NCBI GenBank assembly: GCA_026985075.1
Contig: JALSQX010000073.1
Coordinates: 59,299 to 123,298 of the forward strand
Length of the DNA stretch: 64,000 bases
Origin: Blastocatellia bacterium
Lineage (GTDB): Bacteria > Acidobacteriota > Blastocatellia > HR10 > J050
Direction of reading: 5' to 3'
A program made the position numbers and the translations under genes. The notes beneath the pieces were generated by a model that saw nothing but the letters and a program-made list of their open reading frames with translations, had not been told where the DNA came from and searched no databases. Of this stretch, positions 51,580 through 61,341 are shown in pieces (positions within the stretch are counted from its first letter, which is position 1; every line of letters begins with the position of its first letter).

Positions 51580-52326
51580 TCACTCCATCCCTGAGATTAT
51601 TGGCTCCTCTGGCGCCATCGAAACCGACGCGGCATCCATTCGGTCGAGCGGCTCCAGGGTCTTCAGGAATCCGCCAAAGATGATGGTGATGGCGATGAGC
51701 TCGCCTATGTACTGGACCTGAGGATAACCGAACCGATTGAGCGTGCTGGCACCGGCAATGATGAACGTGCCCAGAGCGATCATCACATTCCCTAGCGCGC
51801 GGTCGCGCCCCATGCGCTTTTTCTTATACAGCCACGCCGAATAGAGGGCTCCCCCGCCCAGACAGAGCGTCCCATAAACGTTCAAAAACGGCGTCCACGC
51901 GCGCGGCGAGCCGAATCCCGCTTCTCCAATCGAGGGCAGGGCGGCCCCGCTGGGAATATTGGGATAGACCCGCTCCAGCGCCAAGGGAACGGTGTAGACG
52001 AGATATCCCCCATACGCGGTGACGGCCAGCAAGAGGCCCATGAAGACGTGAGCCACTTTTCGATTGGCCAGTAAATACATCGTTCCTTGCCCCAGATAGA
52101 CGCTCCCCAACATGGCGCCCAGATAGTACCACGTTCGATACATGACCGGCGTCCACTGACCGAACACCTGCAAGAGAAACTCCATTCCGACAGAGATGGC
52201 GAAATTGGCCAGACCGATACTCCAAATCAGTTGGTAGATCTTTCGTCGCTGCCCATATTGCCGCGCCGTCAAGATGGCGAACAGAGCGGCAATGCCAGCC
52301 GTCAATCCCGTGATGAGTGTATTCAT
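51580..52326 (-). CDS. Seven-helix membrane protein, paralogue B
   Basis: A 248-residue protein with about seven membrane helices: ITGLTAGIAALFAILTARQY, IWSIGLANFAISVGMEFLL, MYRTWYYLGAMLGSVYLGQG, AHVFMGLLLAVTAYGGYLVY, FLNVYGTLCLGGGALYSAWL, ALGNVMIALGTFIIAGASTL and IGELIAITIIFGGFL. It aligns along its full length with the gene upstream (shared 'YLGAMLG.VY.GQGT.Y', 'FLNVYG/FLNIYG', 'NRFGY.Q.QYIGE'). No named family is recognised. Its stop codon is five bases from the start of the AhpD-like gene. Confidence 0.7.
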   Translation of the reverse strand: MNTLITGLTAGIAALFAILTARQYGQRRKIYQLIWSIGLANFAISVGMEFLLQVFGQWTPVMYRTWYYLGAMLGSVYLGQGTMYLLANRKVAHVFMGLLLAVTAYGGYLVYTVPLALERVYPNIPSGAALPSIGEAGFGSPRAWTPFLNVYGTLCLGGGALYSAWLYKKKRMGRDRALGNVMIALGTFIIAGASTLNRFGYPQVQYIGELIAITIIFGGFLKTLEPLDRMDAASVSMAPEEPIISGME

Positions 52327-52330
52327 CGTC

Positions 52331-53065
52331 TCAGTGTGGTGGTGATGCTTCGGCAGCCTGGCGTGGCGTTTCTGCCACGGCCAGCGCGCCGCGCGTACTC
52401 ATCATGAATCCCCAAAACATCAAGCTGATCCCAATGACCTCGCCGATGTATTGGAACTGATGATACCCCAACCGATTCATCGCGCTGGTGACGCCGACGG
52501 TCGTTCCGCCCGCGGCAATGAGGACGTTGGCCAATACGCGATACCGCTCCATTCGCCGGCGGGCCAGTTGAATGGCCGAATACAGCGCGCCGCCGTTGAG
52601 CCAGAGAAACCCATAGATATTCAAAAACGGCGTCAACCAGCGCGGCGTCTCCATGCCCGCCTGACTCACCCGAGGAAATCCATCGCCACTCGGTACGGCG
52701 GGCGCCACAGCCGATAAATCCAGAGGAGCGGTGAACGTCAGATAGACGCCGTAGACAGAGAGAAGCACGACCACGGCCATCGACGCATGAGCCCAGCGGC
52801 GGGGCAGGAGATAGTACGCTGTCCCCTGGCCAAAGTATACGGCTCCCAACATAGCGCCAGTCAGGTACCAGGTGATATAGAGTGGTGCCGTCCAGGATCC
52901 CCTCACCGTCAATATGAACTCGCAACTGGCGGAGATGGCAAAGGTCATCAGCGCGATCCACCAGACGAGCTGAAAGATTTTTCGTCGTCGCAGGTATTGT
53001 CTGAGCGCGACGAGGGCGAAGACGGTACTAATGGATGCATTCAGCGCTGTGAGGAGAACATCCAT
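52331..53065 (-). CDS. Seven-helix membrane protein, paralogue A
   Basis: A 244-residue protein with the same seven-helix plan as its downstream paralogue: LLTALNASISTVFALVALRQ, LVWWIALMTFAISASCEFIL, LYITWYLTGAMLGAVYFGQG, HASMAVVVLLSVYGVYLTF, FLNIYGFLWLNGGALYSA, NVLIAAGGTTVGVTSAMNR and IGEVIGISLMFWGFMM. A GGGAGG lies 16 bases before the ATG, further than usual. The order A - B - AhpD-like protein with tight spacing suggests an operon linked to redox or membrane stress, though this is inference. Confidence 0.7.
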   Translation of the reverse strand: MDVLLTALNASISTVFALVALRQYLRRRKIFQLVWWIALMTFAISASCEFILTVRGSWTAPLYITWYLTGAMLGAVYFGQGTAYYLLPRRWAHASMAVVVLLSVYGVYLTFTAPLDLSAVAPAVPSGDGFPRVSQAGMETPRWLTPFLNIYGFLWLNGGALYSAIQLARRRMERYRVLANVLIAAGGTTVGVTSAMNRLGYHQFQYIGEVIGISLMFWGFMMSTRGALAVAETPRQAAEASPPH

Positions 53066-53175
53066 AAATGCTGTTCGCTTCCTCCCATTTTTGTTCGCTC
53101 CGGGGGCGACGAGAGCCTATAGTATACGGAGCGATGTTCCTTTTTTCCAGTCGTTGAGGCCAGAAGAGAGCCCAC

Positions 53176-53204
53176 TTGTTTTGACAGTGTGGGGACACTA
53201 TACT
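53176..53204 (+). promoter_or_regulatory. Promoter predicting a leaderless DHS-like mRNA
   Basis: TTGTTT (53176-53181), a 17-base spacer and TATACT (53199-53204) lie directly before the ATG at 53213. Only eight bases separate them, so transcription would begin about at the start codon. Confidence 0.6.
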
Positions 53205-53212
53205 CGGACGTG

Positions 53213-54163
53213 ATGAGCTATTACGACGACGAACCGATCGATTTGGGACCCATTCGCACCTATCCGCTCCGGTCGCGCCCGAGCAAAGTGACGACGGCTG
53301 ATTTTGCCGAGCCGTACGAACGGGGCGCATCGACGAAATCATTCCTCGAGCGCCTGCCCGACATTCTGGCCGTACGCGATCTTCGCGCCATAGTGGCGGC
53401 GATTCTCGCGGCGCGGCGACAGCAGAAGGCGGTCGTCGTGGGGCTCGGCGGGCACGTCATCAAGTGTGGCCTGGCCCCCGTGCTCATCGACCTCATGCGC
53501 CGCGGATTTCTCACCGCATTCGCCATGACCGGCGCGGGCGTCATCCACGATTTTGAGATCGCGTTGGCTGGAGCAACATCCGAGGATGTCGAAGCCACGC
53601 TCCCATCCGGTCAATTCGGCATGGCCGAAGAGACGGGGCGTTTCATCAACGAGGTCATTCGAGCTGCTGCCCGCGATAACATCGGCATTGGCCAAGCGAT
53701 GGGACGGGCTCTTCACGCCCTCCAGCCGCCCTACAGAGAGGTCTCGCTCCTCCACGCCGCCTATGCGGCGCGCGTCCCCGTCACTGTCCACGTGACGCTG
53801 GGCACGGATATCACGCACATTCATCCCGCCGCCGAAGGAGCGGCCATTGGCGCGGCCAGCTTTCACGACTTTCGCCTGTTCTGCTCATTGGTGCGCCGCA
53901 TGGATGGCGGCGGCGTGTATCTCAACATGGGCTCGGCGGTCACTCTGCCGGAGGTTTTTCTCAAGGCCGTGACCGTCGTTCGCAATTTGGGGACGCCGCT
54001 AGAGAAAATCACCACGGCGAATTTCGATTTCATTCAGCACTATCGCCCACTGATGAACGTCGTGCGTCGACCGGTGGCGGGCGTTGGTCAGGGGTATGCG
54101 CTCACCGGCCATCATGAGATCCTCATCCCGCTTCTCGCGGCCAGTCTCATTGAGGCCGAATGA
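53213..54163 (+). CDS. Deoxyhypusine-synthase-like protein
   Basis: A 316-residue protein resembling the NAD-dependent deoxyhypusine synthase family, especially at GASTKSFLERLPDILA (about 37-52), the Rossmann-type AVVVGLGGHVIKCGLAPVL, and TGAGVIHDFEIALAGATSEDV (about 105-125), which matches the 'TTGAGVEHD' region of that family. Bacteria lack eIF5A, so the substrate must differ; homospermidine formation is known for some bacterial relatives. The catalytic Lys loop of the eukaryotic enzyme is not evident, so activity is open. The ATG at 53213 lies right after a promoter and has no ribosome binding site. Confidence 0.72.
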   Translation: MSYYDDEPIDLGPIRTYPLRSRPSKVTTADFAEPYERGASTKSFLERLPDILAVRDLRAIVAAILAARRQQKAVVVGLGGHVIKCGLAPVLIDLMRRGFLTAFAMTGAGVIHDFEIALAGATSEDVEATLPSGQFGMAEETGRFINEVIRAAARDNIGIGQAMGRALHALQPPYREVSLLHAAYAARVPVTVHVTLGTDITHIHPAAEGAAIGAASFHDFRLFCSLVRRMDGGGVYLNMGSAVTLPEVFLKAVTVVRNLGTPLEKITTANFDFIQHYRPLMNVVRRPVAGVGQGYALTGHHEILIPLLAASLIEAE

Positions 54164-54182
54164 TCCCGCTTCTCATCGCCCC

Positions 54183-56237
54183 TCAGGGTGTGGGTTCGAA
54201 GACGAGAACGCCACTTCGCTGCGTGCCAGCGTAAAAGCGCCCTGGAGCGGAGAGATCCTGAATCACGCCAACGAACTTGGCCTGGAAGATGTCGCCCGGC
54301 GGCAACCCTTCGACAGACAACGCCATCCAGGTTTCACCGCCATCGGTCGACCGAAACCACCGTGACGGCGTCGCCAAGTAGAGCGTCCGATGATCGCGCA
54401 CATCGAGAGTGATCCGGCCCGGATATTGCCCAACATTAAATCCCGTTCGCTGCCACGTCTCGCCGAAATCGGTGGATGTGAAGACTCGATTCGATCGCGT
54501 CGTGATGTAGATGACGTTGGGCGTCACCGAATCCACGGTGATGGAGTCGATCCATCGATCGAGAAACACACTCTGGAGTCCGCGCGTGATGCGCTGCCAC
54601 GTTTCGCCACCATCGGTGCTCCGCCAGAAGAAGTCATAACTGGCTGCATAGACGCGGCGGGAATCGGTAGGATCGACGACCACCCTTTCGGCCACCCGCA
54701 CGAACGAGATGGGAGCGTAACTTTCCTTCACCGCCCACGTCTCTCCACCGTCGGTCGACTTATACATGGTGAGCGTGGCCGAATCGACGGCAAACAGCGT
54801 CTCAGGATGATGGGGATCGAGCGCGAAGGAGCGGAAGAGGGCTCCCGGGGGATGGAGAATCTCTCTCCAGGTGCGTCCCCCATCGGTCGATTTTTTGATC
54901 GCCCGATCGCCTCCATAGAGGATATCTGGGTTCTGAGGATCGATAGTCAGGTGGAACCCATTGGCCACATGCATATCGGCGCTCCACTTGACCCAGGTGT
55001 GCCCTCCATCCTCGCTGCGATAGAGACCGTTGGCGAAAACGCCGGCGTAGAGGATACGTGGGTTCAGGGGATGGCGGACGAGCGTTTGAATCTGCGCGGC
55101 AAACGGGAGCCCCTCGTCCCGGACGACGAATGCCCTTCCTCCATCTAACGACTGATGAATGCCAGTGCCCGCACTGCCGAGATAAACGATATCTGGATCG
55201 GCGGGATGCACCACCACCGTCTGCGGAAAGAGATCTCCATGGCCGAGCCAGTGCCACGTGCGCCCACCATCGCTCGAGGTGTAGAGTCCTCCGGCACCCG
55301 CCGTCAGGTAAACGATATCGGGCCGAGCGACGGCGAATTGAATACTCCAGATATCCTGACCGGGAAAGTGGTGTTCTTCGACACCAGCGACGGCGAATCG
55401 ACCGCTGCGGAGAATGAACAACCCATTTCCATTCCCCAGAAAAATGCGCTCGGGCGAGCGAGGATCAACGGCCACCGCTCGACTGAACGGAGCGGCTCCC
55501 GGCGGCGTCAACCGCGTCCACGCCACTCCACCCACTTGAGAGTAGAGAAAGGCATTTTTGATAGACGCCACATAGAGGCGACGTCGTCTGATGGGATCGA
55601 TGGCCAGCGCCCAAGCATCATTCCCTAATCCGGAACGGCGGAGATTACTGCCGGCGATTTGCTCCCAGGACAGGCCACCATCGGTGGATTCGAACAATCC
55701 CCCATCGCATCCCGACGCGATCGTGCCCGCGAACACATGCCAGGAGTCTTGTGGATCGACGAGCACGCCGGCGATATTGTCTCCATTCAACCCGCATTGA
55801 GGGAAGCTGGTTCCCCGACTGGATTCAACCCAGTGCTCGGCGCCGTCGGTGGATTTATAAATCCGCCCCTGAATGGGAACATACAGCGTCATGGAATCAT
55901 GGGGATCAATGGTCAAGAGATTGGCGTAGAGGTGTCCCCACTTCACCGTTTTATCCTCCGGCAATCCGCGATTCTTCTCCACCCAGGTGGCGCCGCCATC
56001 AGTAGATTTGAACACGCCATGATAGCGGGTTAAGGCGTAAACCGTGGCGGGCGTCATCGCATCGAGTCCCACACCGACGACATTGGCTCCCACAAGGCCC
56101 CGATTATGGGGAATCCAATGACCGTCGGTGCGCGCCGCCCGAATCGCGCCGACGCTACCGATCAGAAAGCCGACCATCATCCCTCCGATGAGGGGCAATC
56201 TCTTCTCCGCTTTCATCCTGGGACGACGTGCGCTCAT
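54183..56237 (-). CDS. Secreted BNR/sialidase-type repeat propeller protein
   Basis: A 684-residue exported protein. A basic N-terminus and a hydrophobic helix (LIGGMMVGFLIGSVGAI) form a signal or anchor. The rest is a series of at least ten BNR/Asp-box units, S-T-D-G-G-x-T-W: FKSTDGGATWVEK, FESTDGGLSWEQI, YTSSDGGRTWHW, YRSEDGGHTWVKW, KKSTDGGRTWREI, MYKSTDGGETWAV, WRSTDGGETWQRI and FRSTDGGETWMAL. The pattern resembles Vps10/Ycf48-like double propellers. GGGGAGTGT precedes the ATG. No sialidase catalytic residues can be assigned, so a binding role is more likely than glycosidase activity. Confidence 0.85.
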   Translation of the reverse strand: MSARRPRMKAEKRLPLIGGMMVGFLIGSVGAIRAARTDGHWIPHNRGLVGANVVGVGLDAMTPATVYALTRYHGVFKSTDGGATWVEKNRGLPEDKTVKWGHLYANLLTIDPHDSMTLYVPIQGRIYKSTDGAEHWVESSRGTSFPQCGLNGDNIAGVLVDPQDSWHVFAGTIASGCDGGLFESTDGGLSWEQIAGSNLRRSGLGNDAWALAIDPIRRRRLYVASIKNAFLYSQVGGVAWTRLTPPGAAPFSRAVAVDPRSPERIFLGNGNGLFILRSGRFAVAGVEEHHFPGQDIWSIQFAVARPDIVYLTAGAGGLYTSSDGGRTWHWLGHGDLFPQTVVVHPADPDIVYLGSAGTGIHQSLDGGRAFVVRDEGLPFAAQIQTLVRHPLNPRILYAGVFANGLYRSEDGGHTWVKWSADMHVANGFHLTIDPQNPDILYGGDRAIKKSTDGGRTWREILHPPGALFRSFALDPHHPETLFAVDSATLTMYKSTDGGETWAVKESYAPISFVRVAERVVVDPTDSRRVYAASYDFFWRSTDGGETWQRITRGLQSVFLDRWIDSITVDSVTPNVIYITTRSNRVFTSTDFGETWQRTGFNVGQYPGRITLDVRDHRTLYLATPSRWFRSTDGGETWMALSVEGLPPGDIFQAKFVGVIQDLSAPGRFYAGTQRSGVLVFEPTP

Positions 56238-56389
56238 ACACTCCCCATTGAACGAATATCCTCAGGGACGAGTATGGCAAATTCGCCAATCGGCGTCAAA
56301 CGAGTGATCGAGATATCCTTCCTCCTTGACAGAGGACATGAGACACTGGACACTTGACACGTGATATTATAGCGCTCGGTGGAGCGGAG

Positions 56390-56992
56390 ATGATTTCGGC
56401 TATTCTTCTCGCTGCTGGAGAATCCCGTCGCATGGGTCGGCTCAAGCAACTGCTTCCATTCGGCCCCAAGACGGTGATCGAAACCTGTCTTGATGCCCTG
56501 CTCGCCTCACAAGTGAGCGAAATCATCGTCGTGCTCGGACATCGACACCGGGAGATTCAGTCGCATATCGAACATCTCCCGGTGAAGGTCGTCATCAACG
56601 AGCACTACGCGCAAGGCATGAGCAGTTCGGTCATCTGCGGCGTGCGCGCCATCTCGTCCTCGGCCCGAGCGGCCCTCATTGCCGTCGTCGATCAACCGCT
56701 GGTGACGCCGGACATCATCAACCGACTCATCGAAGCCTACCGGAACAGCGAGAAAAAAATTGTCATTCCTGCCTATCGAGGGCGCGGTGGCCATCCCATC
56801 ATCATCGACATAGCGTTTCGTCAAAACATTCTCGCCATTGACCCCGAGCGAGGATTGCGCCAGATCGTCTACAGTCATCCTCAAGACGTGTTGAGAGTCG
56901 ACGTCGAGACAGATGCGGTCATCCAGAACATGAACACGTGGGCGGATTATCAGCGCTTGCTTGAGCGGATCTCCTCGTCGATGAAAGAATGA
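56390..56992 (+). CDS. MocA/MobA-like nucleotidyltransferase
   Basis: A 200-residue GT-A-fold nucleotidyltransferase of the molybdenum-cofactor cytidylyltransferase type. The nucleotide loop LAAGESRRMGRLKQLLPF (residues 6-23) has the family 'LAAG.S.RMG..K.LLP' form. VVLGH, QGMSSSVICGV, VVDQPLVT (metal-binding Asp) and GRGGHPIII follow in order. I chose the ATG at 56390 after GGAGCGGAG; the frame is open 12 codons upstream. No molybdoenzyme is in the window, so it could also act on another sugar or cofactor nucleotide. Confidence 0.85.
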   Translation: MISAILLAAGESRRMGRLKQLLPFGPKTVIETCLDALLASQVSEIIVVLGHRHREIQSHIEHLPVKVVINEHYAQGMSSSVICGVRAISSSARAALIAVVDQPLVTPDIINRLIEAYRNSEKKIVIPAYRGRGGHPIIIDIAFRQNILAIDPERGLRQIVYSHPQDVLRVDVETDAVIQNMNTWADYQRLLERISSSMKE

Positions 56993-57152
56993 TCTGCTCG
57001 GATTCTCCTCTTCGGCATCGAGAATCGGTCGGAAACGAGCCCCTCGAAAGATCGCGGTTCGCTCCTGGAGTTTGACCGGGGATCGGCGTGTACCCTCTTC
57101 GGTCCCGAGCTGACGGGCCGGATTCAGCCCATCAGCTCAGGTCAGACCCGTT

Positions 57153-60100
57153 TTACGGACACGGATCATTATCGTCGATGTTCGTATCGGTGATTCCAGC
57201 CAGCGGCTGCCCTTGCGCCGTGCTGATCCGCGCCGTGCCCCGGCGCAGTAGCACGTTCACGCCGCCCTGCAGAATCTCACCGTTACTCCCTGTCCCCGTG
57301 ATGTTGATGACCTCCCCGTTGACCGTCAAGGTCACGGTGCCCACGATCAATGTCCCGTCGGGAAGCTTCCAGGTGAAGTTTCCACCGTTGCCACAGATGC
57401 CCAATTGCAGACAGTTTCCATTCCGATCATCCTGTAACACCGATCGTCGCTCGACCACCGTAATGGTGAATGTGCAGGAGGTCTGATTTCCGCAAGCGTC
57501 GGTCGCCGTGCAGGTCACCTCGGTCGTTCCCAGCGGGAACACATCGCCCGACTGAACGGGATTATCGTCCTGATCCACGCAGGCCACGACCGGATCAGGA
57601 TCGCAATTATCCGTGACCGTCACCGTGAACGGCACCGCGGCTCCAGCCGAACTGGTGCACTCTACGACGATGTCCTCCGGGCAACTCATCGTCGGGGCCG
57701 TGGTATCCACCACCGTGATGGTCTGGGTGCAACTCGCTTGATTTCCGCTGGCATCGGTAGCCGTCCACGTGCGGATCACGACTCCCGTTCCGTCGCAGTC
57801 GGTCAATCCCGATTCGTCATCGGTGAACGTCACCGTGGGATTGGGATCGCAGTCATCGCTGGCTGTAGCCGAACCACCGGTGTTGGTCGGATCGGTTCGA
57901 TCGACATCACATTCGACGGTCACATCCGACGGGCAGGTGAGGCTCGGTGGCGTCGTATCGGCAGTCACCGTCACGCAGGCCGAAAACTCCGATGTGTTCC
58001 CATCAGCATCGGTGGCCGTGGCCGTCACGACGTCTCCCGCTATGGCCCCTGGCAGGACGATACCCATCGCCGTTCCTGGCCCATCCACCGTCGTGGATGC
58101 GACGAACGCCTCCCCCTCACCATTGCCTGAACCATCGCATCCCATATTGAGGAAGAATTCAATGGTGAGAGGATAAGTGGCATTGGCCACGCTGGAATCG
58201 ATGGAAAAATCGACCAGTACGGTCCCGCCATTGTCACAGGCACTGAGAATCACTGGGAAATTCTGCAGATTATTCGCTCCCGCGTCAGGATCATCGGCAT
58301 CGTTGGCCGTGACGCCATCATCATCAAGATCGATGCCCAGAGCCCCGTTATTGTTGATCGCATTCTGTGAAATCCGATTCGCCGTGGGCGAGGCGACCAC
58401 GACGGCGAGGCGGGTGGGGAGCAAAGCGGAAGCAAATGCAGGAACCTGCCCGGAAAACGATCCTACAATGACCCCGTCATCGGTGTTCCCAGTAATGGTG
58501 TTGAACTCGACGGTGTTTTGAGATGTTTCAATGCGAACGCCGCTTCCCGTATTATCGGTGATCTGATTGTTGCGAACGGTATTCCCATCAGCATCGAAGT
58601 GAATGAGCACTCCACCGCCACCATCGAATTCGGGATCCCCACCGTTATTATTGGCGATCACATTGTTATCCACCAGATTCCCGGCAACTCCATTAAGCTG
58701 ATGGACGCCGCGATCGTTCGCCCCGCCTGTTGATGGGGTGCGGCGAGCGGTGAGCAACACAACGGCGCCGATGTCGACGCCGTCATCATCATTGTCACTG
58801 ATGGCCGTATTGTTCATGATCGTATTCCCGACGCCACCGATGATCAGCACGCCATTGCCTCCGTTCCCCGTAATGGTGCTGCTCTCCACGGTGTTGTTAT
58901 CGCTCTGAATCTCATATCCGTCACCGTCATTGTTGGTGGCATCAGAAGAGGTGAACTGGTTGCCCATGCCTCCGGCGACGAGGTAACCATCCCGATTATT
59001 CCCGCCAGAAGAACAGGACATCACCACATTGTCATCGCCGTCAACATGGAGGCCATCACGGTTGCCACTCAATGTACATCCATCGATCATGTTCGTGTTA
59101 GAAGGATCGATGCTGATGCCATCCGCTTCGAAGTTTTGTACGGTGAGATCATTCACCGTATTTCCGTCCGACGAGATCTTGAGCCCGTTACAGGAAGTGC
59201 ATCCTATCCCATCCAAGGTAATACCCGCCCCTTCGAGGGTCGTGGGGCCCGTGGTGTCGGTGAGTGCCGGCAATGCTCCACCCGTCCCATCGGTGATCAG
59301 GATCGTCCCGATGCCTGTTGTGAAGTGGATGGTGTTTGGACCGGCAACGATATTGGCGGCAAAAAGAGCTTCCCGCAATGATGTTCCCGTGTCTGTGCAT
59401 CCGCCTTGACCGGGATGGCAAAATTCGTCCGTCAACGTATCGACGGTGATATCCCCTGTGACCATGGGCAACGCCAGCACGGTCGTCCCTCGCTTCTTCT
59501 TCAGCACTACGAGCCCTTCCTGGGCCTTACGCATGAAGCGAGCCGAAAAGACCAGTGTCGGATGACTGTCGACATCCAATCTCACCGGAGCGTCGAACCG
59601 ACCACCGGCACGCCCCAGCACGATGTCTAGGTGACTATTCGCTTCGTCGACCAATACCAAGTCCATGTTGGCGTCACCGTTGACGTTGCTGGCTATCATG
59701 GTCACCGGTCGCCCATCAATGGGGTGGAGGAGAGGCTCGCCCATCCGACCATCCCGGTTGCGATAGAGCATGATCTGTCGATTGGCGGCGTCGAGCAATG
59801 CGATGTCCGACCAGCGATCGCCATCGAAATCTCCGACAGTCAGGGCAACGGGTCGGGCTCCCAGTGTGGCTCTATGGATGAGCGTGAATCCCGCTGAATC
59901 GAATCGCGCCCCCTCTGTGTGGAAGTCCGCGGTGTGATGCCGATCCCATCGGGTGGAGAGGGCTTGGCGGGATCGTTTTCCGACCCTCGTCACCGTCTGT
60001 TGCCCCTCTACCAGCCCCGGCCCAGCAAAGATCAACAACTGATCGACCGTGGCAACGACCAAATCCGGACTCCCGTCATCGGTGAGGTGGCCGGCAGCCA

Positions 60101-60887
60101 ATGCGACGGCAGTCGAGGGGAGGGCGATGACCTGCGGCGTGGCTCTCAGCGCCCCGTGTTCACCATGCCAGAAAAGGAGCCGTGCTCCACCCTCATCATC
60201 CACGGCCACGAACAAATCCTCGTGGCCACTCGGCCGCCCAAAATCGGCGGCCAGCAGAGCGCCCGGGCGCCCTTCCAGATCAATCCACGTCGAAGGACCG
60301 AATCGACCATCTCCTCGTCCCGGTAAAAAGAGAAGCGCTTTGACGCCAGACTGGGCCACCACGATATCTGGTCGTCGGTCGCCATCGAAATCGCCCGTCA
60401 CCAGCTCATCCGGCACCAGATCCACCGGATAGCTCATCGGTGGCTCGAACGTCCCGTCTCGATGTCCTCGGCGAACGGTCACCAGACCGCCAGTCGATCC
60501 CAGGAAACCAGTGATCACATCATTGGCATGATCGCCGTCCAGATCGGCCGTCGCTACCGAGCGAGCGATAACGGCCTGGCTCTGGAGCACTCCGGCTGCC
60601 GGCCCACCGCCCACATCGGTCAAGTCGCTGGCATCAGCATAGGTCACGTGAGGTAATCCCCGCCCTGCGGCATGCAGCGTCACCGGACCGGGGGGCTGAG
60701 GTGCCCGATAGACCACCTGCGCTCCTACTTCGGCCACCTGGACTCGTTTCAGTTCAATCCCTGACTGTGCATGGCCTTTGATCCGAAGAGCTTCTTGATC
60801 CGACGCGGAACTCGCCCACCACGCTCCTCCATGAACTAAGGCGAAGGTCAAGATACAAATACTCACCCAAGTGTAAGCATATTTCAT
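57153..60887 (-). CDS. Giant secreted FG-GAP / beta-helix / HYR protein
   Basis: A 1244-residue exported protein with an N-terminal signal peptide (WVSICILTFALVHGGAWWAS). Residues about 90-470 are FG-GAP/VCBS repeats with calcium-type loops (DLDGDHANDV, DFDGDRRPDI, DFDGDRWSDI, NVNGDANMDL). Residues about 490-880 form a right-handed parallel beta-helix, introduced by CTDTGTSLREALFAANIVAG and carrying NNDGDGYEI, NGGNGVLI and NTGSGVRI rungs. About 930-1150 has an Asp-rich segment and two HYR domains (LTCPSDVTVECD, MSCPEDIVVECT, each with paired Cys). A short beta-rich C-terminus follows. AAAGGAGAG precedes the ATG. It is probably a surface adhesin or extracellular matrix protein. Confidence 0.85.
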   Translation of the reverse strand: MKYAYTWVSICILTFALVHGGAWWASSASDQEALRIKGHAQSGIELKRVQVAEVGAQVVYRAPQPPGPVTLHAAGRGLPHVTYADASDLTDVGGGPAAGVLQSQAVIARSVATADLDGDHANDVITGFLGSTGGLVTVRRGHRDGTFEPPMSYPVDLVPDELVTGDFDGDRRPDIVVAQSGVKALLFLPGRGDGRFGPSTWIDLEGRPGALLAADFGRPSGHEDLFVAVDDEGGARLLFWHGEHGALRATPQVIALPSTAVALAAGHLTDDGSPDLVVATVDQLLIFAGPGLVEGQQTVTRVGKRSRQALSTRWDRHHTADFHTEGARFDSAGFTLIHRATLGARPVALTVGDFDGDRWSDIALLDAANRQIMLYRNRDGRMGEPLLHPIDGRPVTMIASNVNGDANMDLVLVDEANSHLDIVLGRAGGRFDAPVRLDVDSHPTLVFSARFMRKAQEGLVVLKKKRGTTVLALPMVTGDITVDTLTDEFCHPGQGGCTDTGTSLREALFAANIVAGPNTIHFTTGIGTILITDGTGGALPALTDTTGPTTLEGAGITLDGIGCTSCNGLKISSDGNTVNDLTVQNFEADGISIDPSNTNMIDGCTLSGNRDGLHVDGDDNVVMSCSSGGNNRDGYLVAGGMGNQFTSSDATNNDGDGYEIQSDNNTVESSTITGNGGNGVLIIGGVGNTIMNNTAISDNDDDGVDIGAVVLLTARRTPSTGGANDRGVHQLNGVAGNLVDNNVIANNNGGDPEFDGGGGVLIHFDADGNTVRNNQITDNTGSGVRIETSQNTVEFNTITGNTDDGVIVGSFSGQVPAFASALLPTRLAVVVASPTANRISQNAINNNGALGIDLDDDGVTANDADDPDAGANNLQNFPVILSACDNGGTVLVDFSIDSSVANATYPLTIEFFLNMGCDGSGNGEGEAFVASTTVDGPGTAMGIVLPGAIAGDVVTATATDADGNTSEFSACVTVTADTTPPSLTCPSDVTVECDVDRTDPTNTGGSATASDDCDPNPTVTFTDDESGLTDCDGTGVVIRTWTATDASGNQASCTQTITVVDTTAPTMSCPEDIVVECTSSAGAAVPFTVTVTDNCDPDPVVACVDQDDNPVQSGDVFPLGTTEVTCTATDACGNQTSCTFTITVVERRSVLQDDRNGNCLQLGICGNGGNFTWKLPDGTLIVGTVTLTVNGEVINITGTGSNGEILQGGVNVLLRRGTARISTAQGQPLAGITDTNIDDNDPCP

Positions 60888-61341
60888 ATCGGCGCTCTCC
60901 TTTCGATAATTGTGAACGCCCGCGTCAATTCCAGACAGGTTTTCAGTGAATGCCGAGGGGGGAGCCCTGCTGGCAGGTTCTTCGCTCGCAACTTACTGAA
61001 CGGAGTTCCTTCTCACTACAAACCCCTCCATCATAACACGAAGCGTCGATGACTTCTCGCTCACATATTCCAGCTCCTATCGATCTGCCCTGATCCTCCT
61101 CACTGGATTGAGAATCATGCTCTCAGATCCTACACTCTCGTCAAGGCGCCTCGAATCTTATCACAGAACCCTCTCTGCGTCCACAACTGTAGCCCCCAAA
61201 GGATGAACGACTCTCTGGAGCGAGTGCATTTTCTTCCCACCTTCGATTACATTGCTCGTCTCATTTGCGTCCCGGCGAAAGGAGAGGCATAATTAGTATC
61301 TGAGGCAGGGGAGGAGACGCGATTTCTCAACGAGGAGAGCA
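60888..61341. other. Divergent intergenic region before leuC
   Basis: It separates the divergent giant surface protein gene and leuCD. Apart from the leuC promoter candidate at 61265-61293, I see no gene or RNA element. No T-box or leader peptide with a Leu run is evident. Confidence 0.5.
61265..61293 (+). promoter_or_regulatory. Candidate leuCD promoter
   Basis: TTGCGT (61265-61270) and CATAAT (61288-61293) have a 17-base spacer. The leader to the ATG is about 42 bases. Confidence 0.5.

Noticed and set aside
51023..51583. Two separate small AhpD-like genes
   Set aside because: The halves are contiguous in one frame and together match one family domain; the second half has no start signal. 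A single UGA-containing gene explains it better.
53181..53204. TTGACA paired with TATACT before the DHS-like gene
   Set aside because: The spacer would be only 12 bases; TTGTTT five bases upstream gives 17 with the same -10.
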